Shown: in pieces, positions 29,001-34,352 of the stretch
Position numbering within the stretch: the stretch's first letter is position 1
Layout of the letters: every line of letters starts with the position of its first letter
Source of the DNA: Heliopora coerulea
Lineage: Eukaryota; Cnidaria; Anthozoa; Scleralcyonacea; Helioporidae
DNA: 64,000 nt
Direction of reading: 5' to 3'
NCBI GenBank assembly: GCA_030142905.1
Contig: JASJOG010000017.1
Span: 186,001-250,000 of the forward strand
Made by a program: the position numbers and the translations under genes
The notes under the pieces: generated by a model
What the model was told of the DNA's origin: nothing
Seen by the model: the letters and a program-made list of their open reading frames with translations, nothing else
The model's database searches: none

Positions 29001-31054
29001 CTTACAGAAGTTGCTAATGGAACTGTTTATAGGCAACAAGAACTACAAGAACCAATACCAGACGACAATTTGAAAAAATATAAAACTCATTTCTCGTCTT
29101 GTTTCAATCCATATCTTGGATTTCTCAAGATGCTGATCTTCGAATTATGTTTTGTTTTATAAGAACTACAAGGTAATAGAGACATTGCAATGCAGAATGT
29201 CAGCCGTAACAAGCAGGCTATAATCAGTGCAATAACGGATCATCTTCAGCGAAGGTTTTCTTCTATTAACGAGGATGCCATACTCAGAAATATGTCCACT
29301 TTCAATTTCAAGACCTGGCCCTCAGGATTAGAGCTATTACAAGTCTATGGGAACGAACAGCTCCGTTTCCTGCTGAAACATTTTGACAAACTGTTGATCA
29401 GCTGTTTTGGAGTGGGGTGAGCTGAAGATCTATGTTTCTTGTCTGATAGGTGCTGAACGGGATATTTCCTATCTAGACCTATGGCAAGGGATTATCACAC
29501 AAAATGAAGGTCGCTTCAGGAACATTGTCCTGGTACCCATTATTGTGTTGCTAATTCCATTCCACACGAGTGAAGTAGAGAGAGGCTTTTCTCTTATGAA
29601 TAGAGTAAAGCAAGATTGGCGAGCAAGATTAACAACCACTAGTTTAAATGAATTGATGCGTATTTCTCTTTTGGGTCCTTCCTGCAATGAATTTGAACCA
29701 ATGGCTGCTATAAGGCTATGGTGGCAGAGTGGCAGGAGAACCAGAAGACCCCAAATACAGCCCTATGGACCCAGAGCAAGGCAGGCAAGTAACACAAGTT
29801 GTTCAGATGTGGAACAGGTAGAACAATTGGTTGAGTCGGAAACTGAAAGTGAAGGCAGCTCTGATGAATTCTCATAAACTAGAAGACCTATCTGACTGCC
29901 CTGGACAGAAAATGGTCTTAATGTTATTACAGCTTGACTCCACTCAGTTTACTGTTGAATGTTGATTCATATTAATTTTGCATTGACTGATTTTTATTAA
30001 TATTTTAACTTTATTATTTCCGAGCTTTAGGGAAAGATGTGCTTTAATATTCAATATATATTAATAAAATTATAAAGCTACAATGGCGGCGTTCTTGAGG
30101 TTATACACTATCTAAAAGATAGAAAAAAAGCTTCTCGACGTTTCGAGCGAAGGGGTGTTTTATCGAAGTTATCTACACGGGACCCCCGCACCCTATAAAG
30201 CTACAATGTTCAATTCCTGCAAATTCTCCTAAGTTACATGTATAACCTATCAACTTTACTCGCTTTAACAGGGGGAAGGCCGAAGGGGCAGGACAACCAA
30301 AATTTTATTGGTGCAACCAAAACCGAGTCCTGTGGTTGCCTCATTGACAACCGGACACCGATTTTTCGTTTCATGGGTCAAGTAGTAATCACATGAAGAG
30401 TTTAATTTAAGCCTTGGCCCGGATAAGAAATTTTTTAACTGGCTCTTTGCTGTATCTCAATTGTATGTTGTGCTCGACTACTTGTTTTAAAGTAGGAAAA
30501 AGAAAGCGTATTAGGCTCGTAGTGCAAATTGTTTCGGCTGATCATATTGAACAGCAATTCCCGTTTGCGTTGATTGTGTCAATATTCTGTCCGTAGGACG
30601 CAATAGATATGTCTTCAATCTCCGAAAGCCTGGGTTTGTCCTTCTGTTCCTGAACTAAATAACATATTGTACCTCAAGTGAATTACCGACTGTTTTCCGG
30701 TAATGCTTAAATTAAACTGACCGAGAGTTATTCCTCTTACACAGGTCGTCGTAATAATGCAAACAAGATCGTTCTCCTCGTTACCGATGGACAATCAAAC
30801 GTTAACAAACATTTGACCATACCCAAAGCTCAAGAACTGAAAAACAGCGGGGCACGGATTTTCGTGGTTGGTGTTGGCAATTACCTTCAAGGTATAGATG
30901 AAATAGTAAAGGTGGCCTCCTATCCGCCCGAGTATTACACGTTCAGAGTCAGCAATCTTCGAGGTTTCTGGGAAGTTATAAAGCTAATTATTAAAGAGGT
31001 TTCGCCCGACAAGTACATCGTCATTAATGGCCAAAACCCGTCTTGCCCGAGTGG
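1116..31054 (+). CDS. Secreted von Willebrand factor A domain protein, three exons (gene span)
   Basis: Exons 1116-1242, 8581-8970 and 30745-31054 join in phase (1, then 1) at GT-AG sites to give about 275 residues. Residues 1-24 form a hydrophobic signal peptide ending in SSA. A vWA domain follows: the MIDAS motif D85-S-S-G-S, a threonine in GGSTNTQAG near 154, and the third metal-binding aspartate in VTDGQ (D187). vWA domains of this kind bind extracellular ligands through a divalent metal, so an extracellular-matrix or adhesion role is inferred. The 3' end is uncertain. The last codons run into GTAAGA, which is both a good splice donor and contains an in-frame TAA, so the protein either ends there or continues in exons I could not recognise. 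Introns are 7.3 and 21.8 kb and filled with transposons. The precise gene is not identified. Confidence 0.82.
1975..2060. repeat. Short foldback (MITE-like) repeat, copy 1
   Basis: A self-complementary segment: GTGCTTTA and GGATATAAAACA on the left pair with TGTTTTATATCC and TAAAGCAC on the right around a short loop. It sits in intron 1 of the vWA gene. A diverged second copy lies in opposite orientation at 34850-34940, so this is a dispersed family. No coding capacity. Confidence 0.65.
2432..2627 (-). repeat. BEL/Pao 3' LTR
   Basis: 196-bp LTR, TGTAATATT... to ...ATACAACA on the + strand. It matches 8118-8287 except for 26 extra bases after ATAAGACT. The target duplication GTGGT abuts its left edge. 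Confidence 0.92.
2628..2640 (-). other. Polypurine tract of the BEL/Pao element
   Basis: On the minus strand the bases just before the 3' LTR read AAGGGGGGAGTG, a purine run in the position where plus-strand DNA synthesis is primed in LTR elements. Confidence 0.6.
2676..8018 (-). CDS. BEL/Pao Gag-Pol polyprotein, 1780 residues, unbroken
   Basis: Single frame covering all domains of a BEL/Pao polyprotein. In order: a Gag-like region (about 100-300), three Cys-His zinc clusters (C328-C340; CX2CX4HX4C at 359-372; 378-390), an aspartic-protease-like FDSCS at 454-458, a reverse transcriptase with D802 and YVDD at 881-884, and an RNase H region with D1083, E1126 and D1158. An H2C2 integrase zinc finger (H1399, H1403, C1433, C1436), an integrase core with D1469, D1534 and E1570 (DD35E), and a C-terminal region follow. 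All catalytic residues I can place are present and there is no premature stop. It supports reverse transcription and integration of its own RNA. The ATG at 8018 lies about 100 bp inside the 5' LTR. Confidence 0.93.
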   Translation of the reverse strand: MQNAHDAIDKFGGTQTERDQLEGYKITLKEKKRTLETLDQTILESIDDEEKIDEEVLNTSEFGETINRVIVKINNVLRITENPNVSHSQEANSNSVNIATELPSQQKIRAKLPKLSLKRFSGKPTEWQSFWDSYTAAVHGNENLSKVDKFNYLKSLLEGHAATAIAGFALTDENYEAAVQLLEDRFANPQMIISSHMDALLKLDAVLDILDVGKIRRLYDTIDIHIRSLQNLKVSSETYGTLLVPLVLAKIPEEMRLLISRKVGKDNWEMDKLLKEFKAELEARERCTLMSASSPTSCKKDGGKKKGDPPITLSSLISGNKNISLQVCSFCDQHHLSAKCNIVTDVAARRWVLRKKGKCFGCLRSGHIASNCPTKSKCPKCGYRHHVALCEGVKKKEDQKSVGQGDERKTSESSRNGASATLCINSSTSVLLQTARAIVGKPGDPRKKVQARIVFDSCSQRSYISKRLQDALKLPAVTSDNLLVKTFANESPRLMSCDMVQISITAMDGLKLYINAYSVPTICSPIGNQAIDIAIEKYPYLEGLTLAEEVVSSQDAEVDVLIGADYYWNFVTNVSRRGAQPGPVALLTKLGWVLSGPVNNDCHDEPNCTTNLNATHVLRIDATPIQREPDPDVREQLKTFWDLETLGIRDEEKSVYDDFVEEIQFNGERYEAHLPFKKHHPVIPDNHAGSVKRLVFLLRRLQNQPTLLREYDRIIRDQLDNGIIERIPPETEVKVGNVHYLPHREVVRIDKDTTKVRVVYDASSRSEGPSLNDCLYAGPPLTPLIFDILVRFRAHQVAITADIEKAFLNISVVSEHRDFLRFLWVDDPFSKTPETLPLRFTRVVFGVTSSPFILNATLRYHVNRYLTEDPEFVQELLRSLYVDDFASGSENVTTAVELSRKIKHRLASGGFNMRKWLSNSKDLMKQLLTDPEFVESPQTQLPTVEEDQGYSQITLGYKFDSCPRILGQAWDIDNDKIGIELYKPIAEVDQNVTTKRMVLSSAAKFYDPLGLISPVILQLKLLFQELCNNKVAWDDELSASLCARWKAILSSLREAEVIWIDRCYFHPSPKQRIKSIQLHAFADACETSYGACVYLRHEYETSVQCNLVASKTRVAPKSKQTIPRLELLSCLVAARLTENIKKALQEIIKIDAGMYWSDSTVALYWIKNVNKEYKQFVENRVQEIRKLAAPEDWNHCPTHENAADIASRGTTAAQIVNDEKWWHGPSFLKKPPNEWPSPTFFKLPKEIDQELKTERKVKVTTTLVKAQANTESSIKIEENIESSRYSNVLTLFRVTAYVIRFIENLKHRRRKLNPSNGELTIEEINNAEKIWLRSAQVSISKLEKYDKLKNSLQLFEDNDRLLRCRGRLDHAPLPYESKFPVLLPSDHHLTKLIILRCHHEVLHNGVGETLTQLRTRYWVVKGRQVVKRILSTCTLCKRVEGPPYGTPSAPPLPNFRLSNDFAFTRIGVDYAGPPYVKDIYNGKEMHKSFIALYTCASSRAVHLDLVPDVSSMAFVRSLKRFISRRETPSLVISDNAKTFKGAELKNFITSRGIKWRYIVERSPWWGGFYERIVRSVKRCLKKVLANARLTYEELLTVLIQIEGVLNSRPLTYVYQDGETPLTPSQLVLGRRLLSRPSGLAEETSTANSNDQEQVIKREKYLRTVLLHFWKRWQSDYLTQLREYHRPSNKNGPTVNVGDVVVVEEDKVNRLNWIMAKVERLLTGNDGKVRAAEIRYHNKAGNVAVTRRSLKKLYPVELKSNQPNQSDFPIKFVEHAKVENF
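8118..8287 (-). repeat. BEL/Pao 5' LTR
   Basis: 170-bp LTR; near-identical to 2432-2627 apart from lacking 26 bases. It starts TGTAATATT, ends TACAACA on the + strand, and is followed by the GTGGT target duplication. It would hold the element's promoter, reading leftward. Confidence 0.92.
8581..8970 (+). CDS. vWA gene exon 2 (N-terminal half of the vWA domain)
   Basis: Acceptor TTTGCAG ends at 8580 and donor CAG|GTAAAT begins at 8971. The exon carries the first beta strand DIVVVMDSSGSIG with the DxSxS MIDAS triad and the GGSTNTQAG loop. It starts and ends in phase 1, so it fits exons 1 and 3 without a frameshift. Confidence 0.85.
8971..10044 (+). other. Start of vWA intron 2, nothing recognised
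   Basis: AT-rich intronic DNA after the exon 2 donor. No conserved frame, terminal repeat or RNA gene was recognised. Confidence 0.4.
10045..10162. repeat. Foldback element with a hammerhead-like core in its loop
   Basis: 31-bp perfect inverted arms (10045-10075 and 10132-10162) beginning GATTAATTTTGAGAC. The loop contains CTGTCGA, then a 6-bp stem GACTAC/GTAGTC, then GAAA, the arrangement of a hammerhead ribozyme core (CUGANGA, stem II, GAAA) with one departure from consensus. Penelope-like elements are known to carry such motifs near their ends. I infer a Penelope-derived remnant; ribozyme activity is not shown. Confidence 0.5.
10577..10984 (-). CDS. Penelope-like GIY-YIG endonuclease fragment, left arm
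   Basis: 135-residue open frame with the C-terminal GIY-YIG endonuclease of Penelope-like elements: VVYKYTC, then GALYLGQTRRHLHTRISEH, which holds the GxxYxGxT signature and the catalytic arginine, and further on the RESLLISKYKPSLN block. A full element would have a reverse transcriptase upstream; here the copy is cut at the palindrome centre, so only the endonuclease end remains. Its mirror copy at 11297-11704 is identical in residues. No promoter is evident. Confidence 0.8.
   Translation of the reverse strand: MRFIFQSGRRLSGFFPFKDRTPMLMRSRVVYKYTCQCCGALYLGQTRRHLHTRISEHMGVSPLTGKKRATISFPTSSIQAHTRQTNHAISPNDFSIISSCRSSSNFELLIRESLLISKYKPSLNENISSTPLSLF
11297..11704 (+). CDS. Penelope-like GIY-YIG endonuclease fragment, right arm
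   Basis: Mirror copy of the left-arm frame, same 135 residues, reading rightward toward its own 3' end. The reverse transcriptase part is missing because the copy starts at the palindrome loop. Downstream, at 11836-11868, a CTGAAGATG, 5-bp stem GTTGC/GCAAC and CGAAA string resembles the Penelope terminal motif. Confidence 0.8.
   Translation: MRFIFQSGRRLSGFFPFKDRTPMLMRSRVVYKYTCQCCGALYLGQTRRHLHTRISEHMGVSPLTGKKRATISFPTSSIQAHTRQTNHAISPNDFSIISSCRSSSNFELLIRESLLISKYKPSLNENISSTPLSLF
11970..13057 (+). other. vWA intron 2 between the Penelope and Gypsy insertions
   Basis: AT-rich DNA with short unrelated open frames on both strands. I recognise no domain, terminal repeat or RNA gene. Confidence 0.4.
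13058..13208 (-). repeat. Gypsy 3' LTR
   Basis: 151 bp; + strand starts TGTGTTTGGACC and ends AACACTACA. It pairs with 24656-24806 with very few substitutions. On the minus strand it begins TG and ends CA. Confidence 0.9.
13209..13221 (-). other. Polypurine tract of the Gypsy element
   Basis: On the minus strand the bases abutting the 3' LTR read GGGAGGAGGAAGT, a purine run in the expected position for priming plus-strand synthesis. Confidence 0.6.
13358..13447 (-). pseudogene. Gypsy integrase C-terminal tail, severed by the piggyBac insertion
   Basis: Beyond the piggyBac element the minus strand resumes in the same frame from the TTAA codon and gives about 29 residues with the YPRR and RQKPNRF pattern typical of Gypsy polyprotein ends. 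It stops at TAG (13358-13360). The fit of frame and TTAA shows that this tail and the integrase at 14610-15317 were once continuous. Confidence 0.75.
13448..14605 (-). mobile_element. piggyBac-type element, non-autonomous remnant, inserted in Gypsy
   Basis: Flanked by TTAA on both sides (13444-13447 and 14606-14609), the fixed target of piggyBac transposases. Terminal inverted repeats begin CCCTATTTCACATGG and continue through a G-run, CTTTTTTGG and a C-run. The left repeat holds an extra partial duplication of its first bases. Only a decayed C-terminal transposase piece is recognisable inside; the catalytic domain is missing. It landed in the integrase C-terminal coding region of the Gypsy copy. 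Confidence 0.82.
13650..13850 (-). pseudogene. piggyBac transposase C-terminal cysteine-rich domain (decayed)
   Basis: Minus-strand reading gives RKRCFYC, then CCPSC, then VCNEC and EKFHI with a closing stop, the Cys-Cys-His spacing of the zinc-binding C-terminus of piggyBac transposases, which binds the terminal repeats. An internal TGA breaks it. Everything upstream, including the DDD catalytic core, is absent or unrecognisable. Confidence 0.65.
14610..15317 (-). pseudogene. Gypsy integrase, C-terminal part
   Basis: Carries the second aspartate (VVFDNGPQF) and the glutamate (SSNGEAERAVRTF) of the integrase DDE triad, then a basic C-terminal domain. It is shifted in frame relative to the upstream piece by a small indel near 15320. 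Reading past 14605 enters the piggyBac terminal repeat, so its natural tail lies at 13358-13447. Confidence 0.85.
15300..16507 (-). pseudogene. Gypsy RNase H and N-terminal integrase
   Basis: RT connection region, then RNase H with AVDASSHGLGAVI and the EKEALAIVFG glutamate, then an HHCC integrase zinc finger (H-N-H with CEACKK) and the first catalytic aspartate in VHIDFA. The third RNase H site reads LLTNHKPF, where the family normally has TDH, so a catalytic aspartate is replaced by asparagine. The upstream border is a TGA at 16508-16510 within an otherwise continuous frame; the downstream border is a frameshift near 15320. Confidence 0.87.
16511..16912 (-). pseudogene. Gypsy reverse transcriptase, C-terminal part
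   Basis: Begins at the insertion junction with QVILEEDSRKYVT, directly continuing the RT that breaks off at 22972. It holds RLPFGVAATPAIFQ and the active-site YILDDILV. It ends at the in-frame TGA at 16508-16510 before WLGIVNYYRKF. Confidence 0.87.
16915..16950. repeat. Hairpin at the left end of the 6-kb insertion
   Basis: CCCTCGCCCACCG and CGGTGGGCGAGGG pair perfectly around a 10-base loop CGCGAAGCA-like. The same motif recurs once near the other end of the insertion, so it is likely a terminal structural element. Confidence 0.7.
17030..17058. repeat. (TA)n microsatellite
   Basis: About 14 TA units immediately left of the Polinton target duplication. Confidence 0.85.
17326..17476. repeat. 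Internal direct repeat of the Polinton arm (first of two)
   Basis: About 150 bp, starting TAACTTTATTAATGTTAATT and ending in a palindrome TCCTTTGAAATATT...AATATTTCAAAGGA. It is repeated at 17797-17947 and mirrored twice in the right arm (about 20268-20418 and 20739-20889), so four copies exist within the element. Confidence 0.8.
17797..17947. repeat. Internal direct repeat of the Polinton arm (second copy)
   Basis: Near-identical to 17326-17476; lies about 100 bp after the end of the polymerase gene in the outward sense. It ends with the same hairpin-forming ATATTTCAAAGGA sequence. Confidence 0.8.
18047..19265 (-). pseudogene. Polinton-type DNA polymerase B, left arm plus central region
   Basis: Reading leftward from about 19265 the frame enters just after the motif A aspartate, at LYGWAMS, and continues to a natural stop at 18047. 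There is one in-frame TGA near 19185; from 19078 the frame is open for 343 residues. Motif B (KLMNNSVFGKTMEN) and motif C with LLFTDTDS are intact; motif A, the exonuclease and the upstream N-terminal region are missing. The family copies DNA by protein priming. This copy cannot make a working polymerase. Confidence 0.85.
19272..20168 (+). pseudogene. Polinton-type DNA polymerase B, right arm
   Basis: 298-residue open frame, the mirror of the left-arm copy, differing by about one residue (lysine for arginine). It starts inside the gene at MKKYIDLN and includes motifs B and C and the natural C-terminus. All upstream domains are missing because the arm begins at the palindrome centre. Confidence 0.87.
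21151..22970 (-). other. Insertion segment right of the Polinton
   Basis: Host sequence of the Polinton within the 6-kb insertion. Most of it is the decayed recombinase gene described separately; 22613-22935 shows nothing recognisable before the terminal motif GGTGGGCGAGGGG. Confidence 0.5.
21440..22612 (-). pseudogene. Crypton-like tyrosine recombinase (DUF3504 type), decayed
   Basis: Starting at MLSIHPEVQDFD (22612), an acidic N-terminus leads to NMNEFCSFIADQKSKNTKHKT, the pattern seen at the start of Crypton-derived proteins. With several frameshifts and stops, later minus-strand segments read ALQRVTWWLFILHFLFRA and LQWGDI (the region of the first catalytic arginine), RCPVKYCK, ESSFYF, NIWYKKSPLGKNE and NSVRRTC, where the usual HxxR is NxxR. 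A VSGYHNVKS-x-x-IY stretch with the tyrosine position follows. This is the order of DUF3504 tyrosine recombinases. It is clearly non-functional. Family identity rests on recalled motifs. Confidence 0.6.
22972..24591 (-). pseudogene. Gypsy Gag, protease and start of reverse transcriptase
   Basis: 540 codons from ATG at 24591 to the insertion junction. A Gag region (1-180) is followed by two CCHC zinc knuckles (C190-C193-H198-C203; C210-C213-H218-C223), a lysine-rich linker, a retroviral-type aspartic protease with MELDTGAS (D314) and the N-terminal RT up to FSKLDLSHAYQ. The open frame then runs 36 more codons into the insertion, which is artefactual. RT continues at 16912. Confidence 0.9.
24632..24651 (-). 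other. Candidate primer-binding site of the Gypsy element
   Basis: On the minus strand, four bases inside the 5' LTR, the sequence starts TGGCGACGAGAATCGG; a TGG start matches the complement of a tRNA CCA end. The tRNA species was not determined. Confidence 0.5.
24656..24806 (-). repeat. Gypsy 5' LTR
   Basis: 151 bp, near-identical to 13058-13208 with matched termini. It precedes the Gag start by about 65 bp in the element's sense. Confidence 0.9.
24807..27121 (+). other. vWA intron 2 between Gypsy and hAT
   Basis: AT-rich intronic sequence. Short frames on both strands near 26620-27000 show no domain I recognise. The only clear structure is the AC-rich microsatellite listed separately. Confidence 0.4.
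25384..25490. repeat. Imperfect ACAC-rich microsatellite
   Basis: About 105 bp dominated by ACACA/TACACA units with interruptions. Confidence 0.8.
27540..29877 (+). pseudogene. hAT transposase (ZNF862/KIAA1586-like), four lesions
   Basis: From ATG at 27540 the frame gives a lysine-rich N-terminus and a BED/TTF-like zinc finger (FCKYC ... HEKSDGHKT), then the hAT catalytic region with NDSSTD, STDGAAVM and CVAHRLEL, and GTRWTPYYERA. The end holds the dimerisation domain (HTSEVERGFSLMNRVKQDWRARLTTTSLNELMRI) and an acidic tail. Lesions: TGA at 27717-27719, a frameshift near 28935, TAA at 29160 and a frameshift near 29405. hAT transposases cut and paste elements with 8-bp duplications; related genes have been domesticated, but this copy is broken. 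The longest open part is 27753-28943. Confidence 0.85.
30071..30208 (-). mobile_element. 108-bp Penelope-type 3' fragment with 15-bp target duplication
   Basis: The direct repeat TATAAAGCTACAATG (30071-30085 and 30194-30208) encloses 108 bp. On the minus strand the insert holds CTTCGCTCGAAACGTCGAGAAGC, shown here only as a hallmark string of Penelope-like 3' ends. It is too short to code. The long duplication and extreme 5' truncation fit target-primed reverse transcription. Confidence 0.65.
30745..31054 (+). CDS. vWA gene exon 3 (C-terminal half of the vWA domain)
   Basis: Acceptor TTACACAG ends at 30744. The exon completes the fold with KIVLLVTDGQSN, then ARIFVVGVGNY and EIVKVASYPPEYYTF, the usual closing strands and helices of vWA. 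It ends NPSCPS plus two bases before GTAAGA; unspliced reading reaches TAA at 31056. Exon or terminal-exon status is open. Confidence 0.82.
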
Positions 31055-32215
31055 GTAAGAGAATTGTTAGTGAGTACTGCTTAGTTTTTACTACTATCCG
31101 CGGTTGTCCAAGAGTTAGAAGTGATTTCCATGACTTCATTTTTTTATAACTTCTTTTTGGTTTGTAGCAACTAAATTGTAGATCATAACGGTAAACTTAG
31201 TGATATTTTAGTGATCGGTGTACTCTATTTGAGCCTTTTTTGTTCGAGATTGAAGTAAAATGTTAAAACGTCCATTTTGTGTCAATTTTATGCCAAAAAT
31301 GATCACAGTTTCTTTTCTTCTTAATAGAACAATGCTGTGACGATTAAACCCGTCTTGAGTTGACAAGTATAAGGAATGCATAAGCATATGTCAAATACTC
31401 GATCTACTGAAAACAGAATGTTGTATGATGAAATTAACAGTTTCAACTGAAAACCGAATTTTATCTTCCTCCTAACTTACATGTGCCCTTCACCCCAAAA
31501 CGGGTACAATTACATAATCAATTCCAGCCGCTCTTTACTTCTCAAAATTCGTACAACCGAAACAAACAATCCCAAAAAACCCTCACTTTTTGCGATTCTA
31601 TAGATATCCTGTGAGTAATAGTAATTAGACATCTTAGCAAGTCTTCGATGAGATCAAAATTTGCTTTTTTCGTCTCTTATCAGAGTTAAATAGGGCGTTC
31701 GAGTTGGTTTACCTGATTGTAACGGCTTGACGTGAGATTTATTTGGTTCTGTTTTATAAATGGTTTTCATGTAGTTTTAATGCAAAGCTCTTAAATTAGT
31801 ACCAGGATCGGAGATATAGGGGAAAAGAGGGGTAGGCTTGAGTCGCCCTAATTTCTGTCGAAAAATGCAACGTTTGTACTTTAATTGTTAGTGAGCCATG
31901 ACATCTGGAGGAAATTTGGCGTAACATCAAGTGGAGAAAGTTGTAGAAGAAACTAATAATTTATAAAGAAAACTAAAATTGTCGGTAGGTAACCGTGGAT
32001 ATGTCATGAAATGTCCACACTTTCAAGATTTGTTGGAAAGATGTCCTGCGAAGCGCTCCTTCACGTTATTTACCTTTTGGGGAGGGTTACATCCTAGTGC
32101 CATTAGCCCCACCACTCCTCTTTGGGAGCCATCTCCGCCCTTGAGTGCAGTCCACTTTTGCAAGTAGGCACATCATTTTTGAGAACTAAACAATAACATC
32201 ATTTCTTCTTTCATT
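31055..32215. other. Region downstream of vWA exon 3, nothing recognised
   Basis: AT-rich DNA. No further vWA-gene exon, terminal repeat or RNA gene was identified; no AATAAA lies close behind the in-frame TAA at 31056. Confidence 0.4.
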
Positions 32216-32620
32216 CTACTTAAACTGTTCCAGGCAAGACAAATAAAGTATTATGAGGTAGAACGTTAACAACACTTCATTCCATTTACCTTCTAGACGT
32301 GATAAAGCTTTCTTTGCCTTCATAAAGTTGTTATGGGAGCCAATTCTCAAAGTCTTTGGTTCATTAATACAAGCACAAAGGCTTGGTTTATCATAGAGAA
32401 TAGCATTAAAACGGTTTGGTTCAATAATGATACCAGCAAAAAGACCGTGTTCAATTATGTTTGTTATATTGAAGGTTAAAATGACGCCTGATTGAAGTAT
32501 GATCAATGCTAACACAATGGCTCCGTACTTAGCTTTTTGATACTTAATACACGCAGGTAAACAGAACCTGGCCAAATTGTTGGTCAGACTAAGCACATCG
32601 GCTCCAAAAACAAAAAAAGA
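32216..32620 (-). CDS. Hypothetical open frame with one membrane segment, possible exon
   Basis: A minus-strand frame of about 130 codons with a hydrophobic stretch (YGAIVLALIILQSGVILTF) followed by a polar region with paired cysteines (LCACINEPKTLRIGSHNNF) and KKALSRLE. Inside it, GAAG|GTAAAT near 32290 looks like a splice donor, after which the frame loses protein-like character. I do not recognise the family. It could be a real exon of an unknown membrane protein or chance. Confidence 0.25.
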   Translation of the reverse strand, partial: SFFVFGADVLSLTNNLARFCLPACIKYQKAKYGAIVLALIILQSGVILTFNITNIIEHGLFAGIIIEPNRFNAILYDKPSLCACINEPKTLRIGSHNNFMKAKKALSRLEGKWNEVLLTFYLIILYLSCLEQFK

Positions 32621-33574
32621 TTTAGTCTAATACTTATCTTGCGTCAAAAAATTTCACAAAAATTTGTCCTCTCTTCAGCGTTGAACCACGTGTTCAACTC
32701 GAAGTTCATGACCTTTTCTTCACATCCCGTAACTTCTTCGTTCATATCCCTAACTAATCCGGTAGTAGCGTGATTACTGCTAACTCGGCTATCCACCTCC
32801 AAGAATAGTCATCGTTGTGCCGCAGCGACCTTCTAAAGATCAGCTGTCACGAAATGTTAGTCCTAAACCAATAGTATTGACTTAGTTTAATGAGAAGAAC
32901 AAAATGAACATTAAATTCTCCTTCATTTTCGATCGTTGTTGCACTGTTCTGGGTCCTGTCTTCAATAGTAAGGTCAATTCAGTGACATATCTTCATCTGA
33001 CATGGAAGGGAATAAGTTATTGTCTTACCCTTTTAGGCAACAGAAATTTTCGATTGTCATTAGCCTTTATCACGATTGCAGACAGAGAACTTATGTTTCC
33101 ACCACGCCCAGGCATAACACTTCACGCTTGGTTAACTTCCGAAAGTTCCTTCATGTTAAATCGTTCTGAAGTATAAAAATGTCACCCACGGATACCTCGA
33201 GGTCGTTTTCACGGTAGTGACTTTTTCTCACGCGGATTCAGAACGTTGTCTCGTTGCTATACTGCTACAAACTGTTGTTTACTGTAGTAAACGTCAATGA
33301 TGTCGTGCTCGTCTTGTGAGTAGTTGGTTTGACAAATAACATTGAAATGTTTACAGTTGGAAATCGTTGTCATTGATTGACCATTGATAAAATGGAGAGA
33401 CGTCGAAGGAAAGCAGATAGATTCTTGATCACTTAAGTATCCTATGACACAGGAATTGATAGCCTCTTTCAACTTTCAGCAAATTTTATCATTGCACTAA
33501 GTTGACCAACCCAAAATTTTCAGATGGGTTTGTTTCACCAAAAATTACCATATTCGTCGTTTTTAGCATCGGCT

Positions 33575-33652
33575 TGCAAATCGTTGTTTCAATGCCCCTT
33601 GGTAAGGAGTGTTACACGCCTTAGCAAGGGGCATAGGAAACAATGAAGTGCA
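33575..33652. repeat. Long near-perfect hairpin
   Basis: Arms of about 30 bases pair nearly completely: TGCCCCTTGGTAAGG on the left against CCTTAGCAAGGGGCA, extended outward by TTGTTTC/GAAACAA. The loop is about 11 bases. It could be a small foldback element or a microRNA-type precursor; sequence alone does not decide. Confidence 0.55.
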
Positions 33653-34321
33653 GTGTATTGTTTCAATAGAATATTTTACGCGAGGGAATAAGATGAATAA
33701 CTTAAATATCGAAACGTCTAATCAAGAACGTCTGTTACTAAAACTTTCTACGGGAATGTGGGGGATATGTTGTTTATAATGGCAAAATGTTTGGATTCTT
33801 TGTACGAACGGATGATGAAGCCTTTTTCAATCGACCTCTGCATCTGATGATTTTGCGTAGGCCTAAATTTAAGCCAAATTATGTGACAAAGTTTGGAGGA
33901 GTTATTGCCTTCGTCTTCAATAATTCTATTACTCTTCTGAATGATTTTGTTTGGACGTTTTTAATCCAATGGATCCCAGCTTCGTTAATTTCTGGGGAAT
34001 TTATTTAGTTTACTCTCCTTTCCTTAATCCTCTTCCATGGACGTCGTAAGCTCTTGATAAATTGTACGACATACAAAGTTATTCACAATAACAAGTGAAG
34101 TTATTGTAAAGATATAAATCGATGGTATGGCTTAGGTCGCGTGTTGCACAGTGTGGAACGGCACTCACGAGCGTATGAGTGACGTTACGTGCATCTTTGA
34201 CCATTTCAATTGCTGCGTTTTCATTCTATTTCAGAATCATCCTCGGGGTATACTGAAAAGAAAATTCCATGATAAACCAATATTTTACTTAATTTGTCGA
34301 GTTTTACTTAATTTGCCGAAC

Positions 34322-34352
34322 CTTAACCTACAACTTTGCGTTGTAGGTTAAG
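34322..34352. repeat. Perfect 13-bp hairpin
   Basis: CTTAACCTACAAC and GTTGTAGGTTAAG flank a TTTGC loop. No function assigned. Confidence 0.7.

Larger units (their letters stand above)
27122..30380 (+). mobile_element. hAT-type transposon, decayed (approximate ends)
   Basis: The left end begins CAGGGTTCGAAATTAACGG. The right end near 30380 reads, in reverse complement, GAAACGAAAAATCGG then GTCCGGTTGTC, a diverged match. Both ends carry several GGACAACC or GGTTGTCC motifs, as subterminal transposase sites often appear. No unambiguous 8-bp target duplication was found. A hAT transposase pseudogene lies between, and a Penelope fragment is inserted near the right end. Confidence 0.6.
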
